From the NCBI RefSeq assembly GCF_001984065.1, contig NZ_LYVP01000035.1:1-51189 (forward strand): a stretch of DNA of 51,189 bases, read 5' to 3'. The DNA comes from Pseudomonas sp. KK4. Lineage in GTDB: Bacteria > Pseudomonadota > Gammaproteobacteria > Pseudomonadales > Pseudomonadaceae. The notes beneath the pieces were generated by a model, which was not told the DNA's origin, did not search any database, and was given only the letters and a program-made list of their open reading frames with translations. This document shows, piece by piece, positions 27,240 through 36,356 of this stretch (positions are counted from its first letter, which is position 1; the number at the start of each line of letters is the position of its first letter). The position numbers were made by a program, and so were the translations under genes.

Positions 27240-27692
27240 ATGAGCGATAGCGTAGAACTGTTCACCGATGGCGCCTGCAAAGGCAACCCCGGCCCTGGCG
27301 GCTGGGGCGCGTTGCTGGTCTGCAAGGGCGTCGAGAAGGAACTGTGGGGCGGCGAAGCCAACACCACCAATAACCGCATGGAGCTGCTCGGCGCCATCCG
27401 CGGCCTGGAAGAACTCAAGCGCCCCTGCGACGTACTGCTGGTCACCGACTCCCAGTACGTGATGAAAGGCATCAATGAGTGGATGGACAACTGGAAAAAA
27501 CGCGGCTGGAAAACTGCCTCCAAGGAGCCGGTGAAAAATGCCGACCTGTGGAAACTGCTCGACGAGCAAGTCAATCGCCATAACGTCACGTGGAAGTGGG
27601 TCCGCGGGCACATTGGCCACCACGGCAACGAACGCGCCGACCAACTGGCCAACCGCGGGGTGGATGAAGTGCGCGGGTACAAGCAGGCCTGA
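27240..27692 (+). CDS. rnhA: Ribonuclease HI
   Basis: A 150-residue RNase HI that cuts the RNA strand of RNA-DNA hybrids and removes R-loops. The four catalytic acids are in [33 protein letters not shown] and [12 protein letters not shown], and the [12 protein letters not shown] loop is conserved. The length is near the E. coli enzyme (155). dnaQ follows 65 bp downstream in the same direction. Confidence 0.97.
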   Translation: MSDSVELFTDGACKGNPGPGGWGALLVCKGVEKELWGGEANTTNNRMELLGAIRGLEELKRPCDVLLVTDSQYVMKGINEWMDNWKKRGWKTASKEPVKNADLWKLLDEQVNRHNVTWKWVRGHIGHHGNERADQLANRGVDEVRGYKQA

Positions 27693-27757
27693 AACACACA
27701 GTACCCGTGTTAATATCGCCGCTTTTTCAAGAATGACCCGTTGAGAGCTGAGCACTG

Positions 27758-28528
27758 ATGGCCACCAGATCCGTTGTACTCGATACCGAAACCACCGGCA
27801 TGCCGGTGACCGACGGCCACCGGATTATCGAAATCGGTTGTGTCGAGCTGATCGGTCGGCGCCTGACCGGCCGCCATTTTCACGTTTACCTGCAACCGGA
27901 CCGTGAAAGTGATGAAGGCGCCATCGGCGTCCACGGCATCACCAACGAATTCCTGGTGGGCAAGCCGCGTTTCGCCGAGGTGGCCGAAGAGTTCTTCGAG
28001 TTCATCAAGGGCGCGCAGCTGATCATCCATAACGCGGCGTTCGACGTTGGCTTCATCAACAACGAATTCGCCCTGATGGGCCAGCACGATCGTGCGGACA
28101 TCACGCAACACTGCACCATCCTCGACACCCTGATGATGGCCCGGGAACGTCACCCGGGGCAGCGCAACAGCCTCGACGCTCTGTGCAAACGCTACGGCGT
28201 CGACAACTCCGGCCGTGAACTGCACGGCGCCTTGCTCGACTCCGAGATCCTTGCCGACGTCTACCTGACCATGACCGGCGGCCAGACCAGCCTGTCCCTG
28301 GCCGGCAACGCCTCCGATGGCAACGGTTCGGGCGAGGGTGCAGACAACTCGGCAACGGAAATCCGTCGCCTGCCCGCCGATCGCAAACCGACCCGTATCA
28401 TCTACGCCAGCGAAGACGACATGGCCCGACACGCGGCACGCCTGGAGATCATCAGCAAGTCCGCAGGGGCACCGGCGTTGTGGTTGCAATTGGCCGAGGC
28501 TGAAGCCGAGGCGCAAGCGCAGGCCTGA
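27758..28528 (+). CDS. dnaQ: DNA polymerase III epsilon subunit (3'-5' exonuclease)
   Basis: A 256-residue proofreading subunit of the replicase. Exonuclease motifs are VLDTETTGMPV (Exo I), HNAAFDVGFINNEF (Exo II) and HGALLDSEILADVYL (Exo III). After the nuclease domain, GGQTSLSLAG contains the clamp-binding motif QTSLSL, matching the position of QTSMAF in E. coli. The C-terminal segment, which binds the alpha subunit in E. coli, is Glu/Ala-rich here. It follows rnhA as in P. aeruginosa and is followed by a REPIN. Confidence 0.97.
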   Translation: MATRSVVLDTETTGMPVTDGHRIIEIGCVELIGRRLTGRHFHVYLQPDRESDEGAIGVHGITNEFLVGKPRFAEVAEEFFEFIKGAQLIIHNAAFDVGFINNEFALMGQHDRADITQHCTILDTLMMARERHPGQRNSLDALCKRYGVDNSGRELHGALLDSEILADVYLTMTGGQTSLSLAGNASDGNGSGEGADNSATEIRRLPADRKPTRIIYASEDDMARHAARLEIISKSAGAPALWLQLAEAEAEAQAQA

Positions 28529-28551
28529 AGCGCAGTTCAAGAAGATTTTCT

Positions 28552-28671
28552 GTGGCGAGGGAGCTTGCTCCCGTCAGGTCGCGAAGCGGCCTCCGCGTTT
28601 GTTTCTGCAACACCGCATCTGCAGGTTGGTGACTGCTGTGCAGCCGAACGGGAGCAAGCTCCCTCGCCACA
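28552..28671. repeat. REPIN, GTGGCGAGGGAGC family
   Basis: Inverted arms GTGGCGAGGGAGCTTGCTCC and GGAGCAAGCTCCCTCGCCAC enclose about 75 bp after dnaQ. Its spacing matches the copy at 23832-23951. Confidence 0.88.
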
Positions 28672-28767
28672 AGGATGGGCGCCGAATGAACTTTTTTGCA
28701 TCAGCTTGGTGCATGCACCGGCCCGCTTCAGGGCATCACACTCGCCACATTCGCTCCAACCCTCTAC

Positions 28768-28805
28768 CCTGAGGTGATTGGCAGGCTCTGGCTTGCCGCC
28801 TCAGG
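28768..28805 (+). promoter_or_regulatory. ldcA: Hairpin in the ldcA leader
   Basis: CCTGAGG (28768-28774) pairs with CCTCAGG (28799-28805), and GGCA (28780-28783) pairs with TGCC (28794-28797) inside it. The structure ends 12 bases before the start codon, so it could hide or expose the ribosome binding site. Confidence 0.4.
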
Positions 28806-28817
28806 ACACTGAGCCTC

Positions 28818-31073
28818 ATGTATAAAGATCTGAAATTCCCGGTCCTGATCGTCCATCGCGACATCAAGGCCGACACTGTTGCCGGCGACCGCGTGCGGGG
28901 CATTGCCCGGGAGCTGGAACAGGAGGGCTTCAGCATCGTCTCGGCGATGGACTACACCGAAGGGCGCCTGGTTGCGTCGACTCACCACGGCTTGTCGTGC
29001 ATGTTGATTGCCGCGGAAGACGCCAGCGCCCATTCTCATTTGCTGCAAAACATGGCCGAACTGATCGGTCTGGCGCGAGTGCGCGCACCCGACCTGCCGA
29101 TCTTCGCCCTGGGTGAGCAAGTGACCCTGGAAAACGCCCCCGCCGATGCCATGGCCGAGCTCAACCAGCTGCGCGGCATCCTCTATCTGTTCGAAGACAC
29201 CGTGCCATTCCTTGCTCGGCAAGTGGCGCGGGCCGCGCGCAAATACCTGGACGGCTTGTTGCCGCCATTTTTCAAGGCGCTGGTCCAGCACACCGCCGAT
29301 TCCAACTATTCCTGGCACACCCCCGGTCACGGCGGCGGTGTGGCCTATCACAAAAGCCCGGTAGGCCAGGCCTTCCATCAGTTCTTCGGCGAAAACACCC
29401 TGCGTTCGGATCTGTCGGTCTCGGTGCCGGAACTGGGTTCGCTGCTCGACCACACCGGCCCTCTGGCGGAGGCCGAGGCCAGGGCGGCGCGCAATTTTGG
29501 CGCCGATCACACCTTCTTCGTCATCAACGGCACCTCGACCGCCAACAAGATCGTCTGGCACTCCATGGTGGCCCGCGACGACCTGGTGCTGGTGGACCGC
29601 AACTGTCACAAGTCGGTGTTGCACTCGATCATCATGACCGGCGCCATCCCCTTGTACCTGTGCCCGGAGCGCAACGAACTGGGGATCATCGGGCCGATCC
29701 CGCTGAGCGAATTCAGTCCGCAGTCGATCCAGGCCAAGATCGACGCCAGCCCGCTGACCAAGGGCAGGGCGCCCAGGGTCAAGCTGGCGGTAGTGACCAA
29801 CTCGACCTATGACGGCCTGTGCTACAACGCCGAACTGATCAAACAGCAACTGGGCAACAGCGTCGAAGTGCTGCACTTCGACGAGGCCTGGTACGCCTAC
29901 GCGGCGTTCCACGAGTTTTTTGCCGGCCGTTACGGCATGGGCACGTCCCGCACCGAGGACAGCCCGCTGGTGTTCACCACCCATTCCACTCACAAGCTGC
30001 TGGCGGCCTTCAGTCAGGCGTCGATGATCCACGTGCAGGACGGCGGCGCCCGACAGCTCGACCGTGATCGCTTCAACGAAGCGTTCATGATGCACATCTC
30101 CACGTCGCCGCAGTACGGCATCATCGCCTCGCTGGACGTGGCCTCGGCGATGATGGAAGGCGGGGCCGGGCGTTCGCTGTTGCAGGAAATGTTCGACGAA
30201 GCCTTGAGCTTTCGACGGGCGCTGGCAAACCTGCGGCAACACATTGCAGCGGATGACTGGTGGTTTTCCATCTGGCAGCCACCGTCGGCGGAGGGCATCG
30301 ACCGGGTGGTGACGCAGGACTGGCTGCTGCAACCGCAACATGACTGGCACGGCTTTGGCGAAGTGGCCGACGATTATGTCTTGCTTGATCCGATCAAAGT
30401 CACCTTGGTCATGCCGGGCCTGACTGCCGGTGGCGCCCTGAGCGAACGCGGTATTCCCGCGGCCGTGGTCAGCAAGTTCCTCTGGGAGCGCGGGCTGGTG
30501 GTGGAGAAGACCGGGCTGTATTCGTTCCTGGTGCTGTTCTCCATGGGCATCACCAAAGGCAAATGGAGCACGCTGCTCACCGAGTTGCTGGAATTCAAGC
30601 GCAGTTACGACGCCAACGTCAGCCTGGCGGCCTGCCTGCCGTGCGTGGCGCAACAGAATGTCACACGTTATCAGGGCATGGGCCTGAGGGATCTGTGCGA
30701 TCAATTGCACGCCTGCTATCGCAGCAATGCCACGGCCAAACACCTCAAGCGCATGTACACCGTGCTGCCGGAGATCGCCATGAAGCCCGCCGATGCCTAC
30801 GATCAACTGGTGCGCGGCGATGTTGAAGCGGTGTCGATCGATGCCCTGCAAGGGCGAATCGCCGCCGTGATGCTGGTACCGTATCCACCGGGCATTCCAT
30901 TGATCATGCCGGGCGAGCGCTTTACCGAGTCGACCCGCTCGATCATCGATTACCTGGCGTTTGCGCGGACCTTCGATAGCAGTTTTCCAGGATTTGTGGC
31001 CGATGTGCACGGCTTGCAACACGAAGATGAGGGCAATGGGCGGCACTACACCGTCGATTGCATCAAGGAATGA
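28818..31073 (+). CDS. ldcA: Lysine decarboxylase (PLP-dependent Orn/Lys/Arg decarboxylase)
   Basis: A 751-residue fold III-type PLP decarboxylase, the length of P. aeruginosa LdcA. It has an N-terminal wing domain (1-130), the PLP core with NSTYDGLCYNA, HFDEAWYAYAAFH and the cofactor lysine in HSTHKLLAAF, and a C-terminal domain. LdcA converts lysine to cadaverine and carbon dioxide in the ArgR-controlled lysine route of P. aeruginosa. Gene order dnaQ-ldcA also matches. Related enzymes act on arginine or ornithine, so substrate is family inference. A GNAT gene follows by 14 bp. Confidence 0.92.
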   Translation: MYKDLKFPVLIVHRDIKADTVAGDRVRGIARELEQEGFSIVSAMDYTEGRLVASTHHGLSCMLIAAEDASAHSHLLQNMAELIGLARVRAPDLPIFALGEQVTLENAPADAMAELNQLRGILYLFEDTVPFLARQVARAARKYLDGLLPPFFKALVQHTADSNYSWHTPGHGGGVAYHKSPVGQAFHQFFGENTLRSDLSVSVPELGSLLDHTGPLAEAEARAARNFGADHTFFVINGTSTANKIVWHSMVARDDLVLVDRNCHKSVLHSIIMTGAIPLYLCPERNELGIIGPIPLSEFSPQSIQAKIDASPLTKGRAPRVKLAVVTNSTYDGLCYNAELIKQQLGNSVEVLHFDEAWYAYAAFHEFFAGRYGMGTSRTEDSPLVFTTHSTHKLLAAFSQASMIHVQDGGARQLDRDRFNEAFMMHISTSPQYGIIASLDVASAMMEGGAGRSLLQEMFDEALSFRRALANLRQHIAADDWWFSIWQPPSAEGIDRVVTQDWLLQPQHDWHGFGEVADDYVLLDPIKVTLVMPGLTAGGALSERGIPAAVVSKFLWERGLVVEKTGLYSFLVLFSMGITKGKWSTLLTELLEFKRSYDANVSLAACLPCVAQQNVTRYQGMGLRDLCDQLHACYRSNATAKHLKRMYTVLPEIAMKPADAYDQLVRGDVEAVSIDALQGRIAAVMLVPYPPGIPLIMPGERFTESTRSIIDYLAFARTFDSSFPGFVADVHGLQHEDEGNGRHYTVDCIKE

Positions 31074-31087
31074 GGACCTTTCCCAGC

Positions 31088-31702
31088 ATGCAACCCGTCA
31101 TGAATCCGAATCACCCGGGGTTGTCGGTGCGCGTTGCCGACGAAGGCTTTGCCCCCTACATCTGGGGCAGCGATTTCAGTTTTGAGGTGGCGGCCTACGG
31201 CACACCGGAAATCGGCCGGTCGGTGGAGCAGTGGCGGGTGACTCCGATCACGCCTTACCGCAAATGCTACGGCATCGATCCGGAAGAATTCAGCAGTTTT
31301 CGCGACGCGCCCGACAGTGCGATTTTCATGGCCTACCTGGACGACGAGCCGGTGGGCCACCTGGTGATCAGCACCAACTGGAACGGTTTTGCCCATATCG
31401 ACGAGCTGGCGGTGCATGCCCCGGCACGCCGTCACGGGGTGGCCAAGGCGTTGCTGGATGTGGCTCAGTTCTGGAGTCGCAAGAAGAAACTTCCCGGCAT
31501 CATGCTCGAGACCCAGAACAACAACCTCGGCGCGTGCCGTCTGTATGAGCGCTGCGGTTATGTGATCGGCGGCATTGACCACATGCGCTATCGCGGCATC
31601 GACCCCAATACCGCCGAGGTGGCGCTGTTCTGGTACCGCGTGTTCGATAATCCGCTGGAAAACCCGATCAGCTCGCCATCATCGCCGCGGCTCGTTCCGT
31701 GA
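31088..31702 (+). CDS. GNAT-family acetyltransferase
   Basis: A 204-residue GNAT protein. The acetyl-CoA site is in HIDELAVHAPARRHGVAKAL, the A-motif variant RRHGVAKALL, followed by ETQNNNLGACRLYERCGY. This end resembles streptothricin and polyamine-type acetyltransferases. GAGGA lies 11 bases before the ATG at 31088; an ATG at 31070 overlaps the ldcA stop. Placement 14 bp after ldcA suggests an operon, so cadaverine or another amine could be a substrate, but that is inference. Its last 35 bases overlap the convergent LysR gene. Confidence 0.85.
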   Translation: MQPVMNPNHPGLSVRVADEGFAPYIWGSDFSFEVAAYGTPEIGRSVEQWRVTPITPYRKCYGIDPEEFSSFRDAPDSAIFMAYLDDEPVGHLVISTNWNGFAHIDELAVHAPARRHGVAKALLDVAQFWSRKKKLPGIMLETQNNNLGACRLYERCGYVIGGIDHMRYRGIDPNTAEVALFWYRVFDNPLENPISSPSSPRLVP

Positions 31703-32561
31703 TGATGTCCAGCAGGGTGTTGACGCCGGGCGAAGACTCGGCGTTTTTCAGCGTCAGGGCGTAGACGCTGATCGGCACGGCGGGGGACAGCGGGCACGCG
31801 TCAAGCCCGGCCGCTTTGGCGCCCAGGGCGGTGAACGGATCGACGATCGCCAGGCCTTCGCCGGCCTCGACCATGCTGCGCATCATCTGATGAGTCTGCA
31901 CCCGTGTCTGGATCACCGGCGCCGGGCGCAGCGCGTGCAGTTTGTGCTCAAGGGCCGGGCTCAGGGGGTCATGACCTTCAAGTCCGACCATCGCTTGCCC
32001 CGCCAGGTCCTGCAGCGAGATGTACTTCTGTTTCGGTTGAAGCCAGCCATGGGGCGCCAGCAGTTGCAGCTTGCCCTGGGCAATGACCTGGCAGTGGATC
32101 TCGGGACGATCCGGATCGTGCAGGCTCAGCCCCAGGTCACTTTCGCGCAGCAACAGGCTCTTGACGATCTCGCGGGTGGGTTGGCTCAGGAGGGTGCAGG
32201 GCGCGTCCGGCAGGCGGCGACGCAGGGCGGCGATGCTGTGCGGCAGCAACTGCTGGGCAAGGGGCGGGGTACAAATGATGCGCAAAGGCGGCGCCAGATA
32301 TTGCCGCAGACTGCTGGCCAGGCGTTGCACCGGCTCTAACGCGTCGTAGACGGGGGTGATGGCAACTTGCAGTTCCCGCGCTTCACGCGTGGCCTGCAAA
32401 CGACCGCGCACGCTGGAGAACAGCATGAAACCCAACTGATCCTCGGCCTCGCGCAATATCCGTTCGACCTCGGTCACGGGCAACTGCAACCATTCGGCGG
32501 CGGTGCCCAGGTGACCGGTCTGCAAGAGCGCCTGGATCACTTCGATATGGCGTAAACGCAT
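31668..32561 (-). CDS. LysR-family transcriptional regulator
   Basis: A 297-residue LysR-type regulator. An N-terminal winged helix with MRLRHIEVIQALLQTGHLG and LGFMLFSSVRGRL is followed by a substrate-binding domain from residue about 90. It is convergent with the ldcA-GNAT unit, and its 3' end overlaps the GNAT end by 35 bp. It may regulate those genes or the divergent region to the right; neither can be shown. The effector is unknown. Confidence 0.9.
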   Translation of the reverse strand: MRLRHIEVIQALLQTGHLGTAAEWLQLPVTEVERILREAEDQLGFMLFSSVRGRLQATREARELQVAITPVYDALEPVQRLASSLRQYLAPPLRIICTPPLAQQLLPHSIAALRRRLPDAPCTLLSQPTREIVKSLLLRESDLGLSLHDPDRPEIHCQVIAQGKLQLLAPHGWLQPKQKYISLQDLAGQAMVGLEGHDPLSPALEHKLHALRPAPVIQTRVQTHQMMRSMVEAGEGLAIVDPFTALGAKAAGLDACPLSPAVPISVYALTLKNAESSPGVNTLLDIITERAAAMMAS

Positions 32562-32649
32562 GCGTGAAGTCCATGTTCAGCAGGTGAAGGAGTCAGTGCC
32601 TGAATCCTAACCCAAGTCTGCGCATATGACTTCTGCTCATAACGGCGAG

Positions 32650-32874
32650 TTATGAAGCGACAAGCGATTCCGGTTCGCGGGTGAGGGTAACGCCCGACTG
32701 GACCAACTGAAACTCGTTGTCCGCCAGCTTGTTGACGCGGTCGCCAATGGCCAGTTTATAGGTGGTGACCGTGGTGCCGTCCGCCGATGGCGTGGAATCC
32801 TGGAACTCATGCACCGAATAAATGCGGCCTTCTGCGTCTCTTGCATGAAACTGACCGACGAGTACTGCTGCCAT
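32650..32874 (-). CDS. Small conserved hypothetical protein
   Basis: A 74-residue protein with no signal peptide or membrane segment. It has a repeated beta-rich pattern (GQFHARDAEGRIYSVHEFQD, then YKLAIGDRVNKLADNEFQLV), which suggests a small beta-barrel. I do not recognise a family. It lies alone between the LysR gene and an FMN reductase and is transcribed away from the latter. Codon use fits the surroundings, so it is likely real. Confidence 0.65.
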   Translation of the reverse strand: MAAVLVGQFHARDAEGRIYSVHEFQDSTPSADGTTVTTYKLAIGDRVNKLADNEFQLVQSGVTLTREPESLVAS

Positions 32875-33058
32875 CTGCTTAGAACCTCTGGAGATAAAAC
32901 GCTGGGGTGTGCGGTTTTTGTAGACCGCTGCCCGGCACGGTAAGTTTTCCTACAAATAAAAAATAATCAGCACGCGGATATACCTACGTTCACTGGCTCA
33001 ATCGTCGTCTGATCATCTATAACTACAGGCTCCCCCTACAGACAATCGAGAGTCTTCC

Positions 33059-33619
33059 ATGAGCAATGTCTATAACGTCGCCGTAGTGGTCGGCAGCCTG
33101 CGCAAAGCATCGATCAACCGCAAGGTTGCCCTGGCGCTGGCGGATCTGGCGCCGGCCAACCTCAAGCTGACGATCGTCGAAATCGCAGACCTGCCGCTGT
33201 ACAACGAAGACATCGATGGTGCTTCACCGCCGGCAGCCTACAGCACTTTCCGCCAACAAGTGAGCTCATCCGACGCAGTGCTGTTCGTAACCCCGGAATA
33301 CAACCGTTCGATCCCGGCCCCGCTAAAAAACGCCATTGACGTCGGCTCGAGGCCCTATGGCCAGAGCGCGTGGAGCGGCAAGCCAGGCGCTGTGATCAGT
33401 GTGTCTCCGGGAGCCGTCGGCGGGTTCGGCGCCAACCACCACCTGCGCCAGTGCACGGTGTTTCTCGATATCCCGATGATGCAGCAACCGGAAGCCTACC
33501 TGGGCGGCGCGGGTTCGGCGTTCGACGAGGCCGGTCAGTTGTCCGAGTCGGTGCGGCCGTTTTTGCAGAAATTCATCGATGCCTACGGGAAGTGGGTCGA
33601 GCAACATAAAAAAGTCTGA
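33059..33619 (+). CDS. NAD(P)H-dependent FMN reductase
   Basis: A 186-residue flavodoxin-fold reductase. The phosphate loop GSLRKASINRK binds FMN, and PEYNRSIPAPLKNAIDVGSRP carries the flavin-contacting Asn and Pro residues of the family. Such enzymes reduce quinones, azo dyes or chromate, or supply reduced FMN to monooxygenases; the sequence does not choose. No partner monooxygenase is nearby. GAGAG lies before the ATG. Confidence 0.9.
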   Translation: MSNVYNVAVVVGSLRKASINRKVALALADLAPANLKLTIVEIADLPLYNEDIDGASPPAAYSTFRQQVSSSDAVLFVTPEYNRSIPAPLKNAIDVGSRPYGQSAWSGKPGAVISVSPGAVGGFGANHHLRQCTVFLDIPMMQQPEAYLGGAGSAFDEAGQLSESVRPFLQKFIDAYGKWVEQHKKV

Positions 33620-33628
33620 AAAAATCCT

Positions 33629-33719
33629 GTAGGAGCACGGCCTGCTCGCGATAACGTTGTCTGATTCAACATAAATGTTGAATGGGGCACTGCCATCGCG
33701 AGCAAGCAGTGCTCCTACA
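33629..33719. repeat. REPIN, GTAGGAGC family, diverged
   Basis: Arms GTAGGAGCACGGCCTGCTCG and CGAGCAAGCAGTGCTCCTAC show changes in the middle of the palindrome (ACGGCC / AAGCAGT) relative to the other copies of this family, so it is a degraded or variant pair. Confidence 0.75.
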
Positions 33720-33767
33720 GTCATTTTCAGCCGTTGCTACGCGATTTGATTCCCTCTAAGGATACCC

Positions 33768-35051
33768 ATGCTGTTAGCGTCACTGATTTTCCTGCTGACC
33801 ATCACCCTTGTGATCTGGCAACCCAAAGGCCTCGGCGTTGGCTGGAGCGCTGTGTTCGGCGCGGCGCTGGCGCTTGTTTTCGGCGTGGTACACCTGACCG
33901 ACATTCCCCTGGTGTGGCAGATCATCTGGAACGCCACCGGTACCTTTATCGCCCTGATCATCATCAGCCTGCTGCTCGACGAAGCCGGGCTGTTTGCCTG
34001 GGCCGCGCTGCATGTGGCGCGGTGGGGGCGAGGTAATGGGCGCAAGTTGTTCGCTTATATGGTGCTGCTCGGCGCACTGGTTTCGGCGCTGTTCGCCAAC
34101 GACGGTGCGGCGTTGATCCTCACGCCAATCGTGATCTCCATGCTGCTGGCGTTGCGTTTTTCCAAGACGACGACCCTGGCGTTCGTCATGGGGGCCGGGT
34201 TTATCGCTGACACCGCGAGCCTGCCGCTGGTGGTGTCGAACCTGGTGAACATCGTCTCCGCAGATTTTTTCCACATTGGTTTCAATCGCTACGCCGCGGT
34301 GATGATCCCGGTCAACCTGGTGAGCGTGGCGGCGACCCTGGCGGTGCTGATGTGGTTTTTCCGTCGCGACATTCCCAAGGCTTACGACCCTGAACAACTG
34401 GAACATCCGCAAACCGCCATCCACGACAAGGCGACGTTTTATGCCGGCTGGGCGGTGCTGGTGATTCTGCTGTTGGGTTGTTTTGCGCTGGAGCCACTGG
34501 GCATCCCGATCAGCGCGATTTCCGCGGTGTGCGCGGCCTTGCTGCTGGCCATCGCTGGCCGTGGCCACAAAATCTCCACGCGCAAAGTGATGAGGGGCGC
34601 ACCGTGGCACATCGTGATCTTTTCCCTGGGGATGTACCTGGTGGTCTACGGCCTGCGTAACGCCGGGCTCACCGGGTATCTGGCCGGCTGGCTCAACGGC
34701 TTCGCCGACTATGGCGTGTGGGGCGCTGCCATGGGCACCGGGGTGCTGACGGCGCTCTTGTCATCGATCATGAACAATTTGCCAACGGTGCTGATCGGCC
34801 TGTTGTCGATCGATGCCAGCCAGGCGACGGGTGTGGTGAAGGAGACCATGATCTATGCCAACGTCATCGGCAGCGACCTGGGGCCGAAAATCACCCCGAT
34901 CGGCAGCCTGGCGACGCTGTTGTGGCTGCACGTGCTGGAGCGCAAGAGCATTCATATCGGCTGGGGGTATTACTTCAAGGTCGGGATCGTGTTGACGGTG
35001 CCGGTGTTGTTGGTGACGTTGGCGGCGTTGGCGTTGCGGTTATCCATCTAG
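33768..35051 (+). CDS. arsB: Arsenite efflux membrane protein ArsB
   Basis: A 427-residue, about 12-helix exporter matching E. coli ArsB (429): [32 protein letters not shown] and [19 protein letters not shown] are all conserved. It extrudes arsenite and antimonite by the proton gradient. AAGGATA lies before the ATG at 33768. No arsR, arsC or arsH is adjacent, so the gene is uncoupled from a typical ars operon. Confidence 0.93.
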   Translation: MLLASLIFLLTITLVIWQPKGLGVGWSAVFGAALALVFGVVHLTDIPLVWQIIWNATGTFIALIIISLLLDEAGLFAWAALHVARWGRGNGRKLFAYMVLLGALVSALFANDGAALILTPIVISMLLALRFSKTTTLAFVMGAGFIADTASLPLVVSNLVNIVSADFFHIGFNRYAAVMIPVNLVSVAATLAVLMWFFRRDIPKAYDPEQLEHPQTAIHDKATFYAGWAVLVILLLGCFALEPLGIPISAISAVCAALLLAIAGRGHKISTRKVMRGAPWHIVIFSLGMYLVVYGLRNAGLTGYLAGWLNGFADYGVWGAAMGTGVLTALLSSIMNNLPTVLIGLLSIDASQATGVVKETMIYANVIGSDLGPKITPIGSLATLLWLHVLERKSIHIGWGYYFKVGIVLTVPVLLVTLAALALRLSI

Positions 35052-35064
35052 ACCGAGTTGGCCC

Positions 35065-35272
35065 CTTCGCGAGCAAGCCCGCTCCCACAGTAGTTTTGTG
35101 TTGGTCATGGTTTTTTTGGTGGACCCAAAACCATTGTGGGAGCTGGCCTGCCAGCGATGGCGGTGACGAATGGCAGGGGGGAAGACAGTGGCTCCCACAG
35201 CCTTTTTGAGTTGGCCATGGATTTTGTGAACGACCCAAAACCCCTGTGGGAGCGGGCTTGCTCGCGAAAGGG
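35065..35272. repeat. REP cluster after arsB
   Basis: Two GTGGGAGCGGGC-family arms, in inverted orientation (35065-35090 and 35246-35270), enclose a different palindrome: GTGGGAGCTGGCCTGCCAGC near 35135 with a loose partner GGCTCCCACAG at 35189-35200. The inner element belongs to another Pseudomonas REP type, so one repeat appears nested in another. Confidence 0.75.
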
Positions 35273-35293
35273 CCTGACCAGCCACCCCAAGAC

Positions 35294-36244
35294 TCAACCC
35301 TGCCCCGGCACATCCGGCCACAGATCCGCCACCAGAAACAACCGCTCCGCCTCTTCCCAATCACCCTCGGCATTTTCCGTCAGGCGCACCAGCAACTGCG
35401 CGGGCGCCAAAGGCGACAACTCAGTCAGCCAAGCCTCCAACTGCCCGGCACTCCAGGCCTGATCAGCCGGATAGTGCGCCGGTGCCAGCCAGGCGTGGCG
35501 GGGCAGGGGTTGCCAGCGCCCCGCTGGACTCCGTTCGACAAACTCAAGCCAATCCTTTTGATGCAGCCAGCGCCCACGCAAGTGCTGCGGGTGTGCGCCC
35601 GCCGGCGATGCCGCTTGCCCGGGCCAGGGGTAGAGCAGATAACCACCGAGCCACAGATGCGCGCTCAAATGCTGGATATCCAGCGCCGCCAGCACCTCGC
35701 GGCTTTCGGGGCGGGCGGAAATCGGCAGTTGATGCTGGCTCAGGTGCGCCAACTTGCGGTCCAGTCGATCGTGGCAACCCGGGCCCAGCCACTGCGCGGC
35801 GTCGCACCCGTCGCCGCTTTGCGGGCCGAGATACAGCTTGATCGCCAGTTCCAGGTGATGCACACCGTCGCGGTCCCGCAGCAGCATGTCCAGCTCGCCC
35901 AAGGTGTGGCCTTCGCGGCGGATCGGCATGTTGGCGGCGATCAACTCCACGCCTGGGGCATGTTCGACGGCAAATTGCCACAGCCGCTCGTAGTACAGGC
36001 CCAGGCGCCGGGTTCTGGCCTGGGACAGCCAGTGCAGCAGGCCGTAGCTGTCCTGGTCCAGCCGGCGCAGCCACTGCTCCAGACGCTCCGGGGCCTGCAC
36101 CCAGTCGCTGCCGGCCAGCGGATGGCGTTGCGGCCAAGGGGTGTCGACAAGCATCGGCGGTGCCAGGATGACCCACGCCAGGTCGCGCACTTCGGGGTGG
36201 CGCAACTGGTGGGGTAACTGCGATAAATCTGGAAATAGGATCAT
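35294..36244 (-). CDS. DUF1853 family protein
   Basis: A 316-residue protein of DUF1853, with no known function. The segment [24 protein letters not shown] has a Glu...Asp...Glu-X-Lys arrangement like the catalytic core of PD-(D/E)XK nucleases. That resemblance is by eye and only suggestive. It has no signal or membrane segment. It is divergent from nadK, and the same order is known in P. aeruginosa. Confidence 0.85.
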   Translation of the reverse strand: MILFPDLSQLPHQLRHPEVRDLAWVILAPPMLVDTPWPQRHPLAGSDWVQAPERLEQWLRRLDQDSYGLLHWLSQARTRRLGLYYERLWQFAVEHAPGVELIAANMPIRREGHTLGELDMLLRDRDGVHHLELAIKLYLGPQSGDGCDAAQWLGPGCHDRLDRKLAHLSQHQLPISARPESREVLAALDIQHLSAHLWLGGYLLYPWPGQAASPAGAHPQHLRGRWLHQKDWLEFVERSPAGRWQPLPRHAWLAPAHYPADQAWSAGQLEAWLTELSPLAPAQLLVRLTENAEGDWEEAERLFLVADLWPDVPGQG

Positions 36245-36294
36245 CTTGCGAGCATAGCCTCAAACAGGAGTACATCCCTGGCGCTGAAAGGATT

Positions 36295-36322
36295 TTGTCT
36301 ATCCCCCGGTTTCGCCCATAAT
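36295..36322 (+). promoter_or_regulatory. nadK: Possible sigma70 promoter of nadK
   Basis: TTGTCT (36295-36300), 16 bp, CATAAT (36317-36322). The -10 lies 35 bp before the nadK start. Confidence 0.4.
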
Positions 36323-36356
36323 CGTGCCTTTCGCCGTCGCAGAGTTTAGGGACCCC

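Noticed and set aside
28764..31046. 760-codon open frame antisense to ldcA
   Set aside because: It is a shadow of a high-GC gene, His/Gln/Arg-rich with no recognisable domain.
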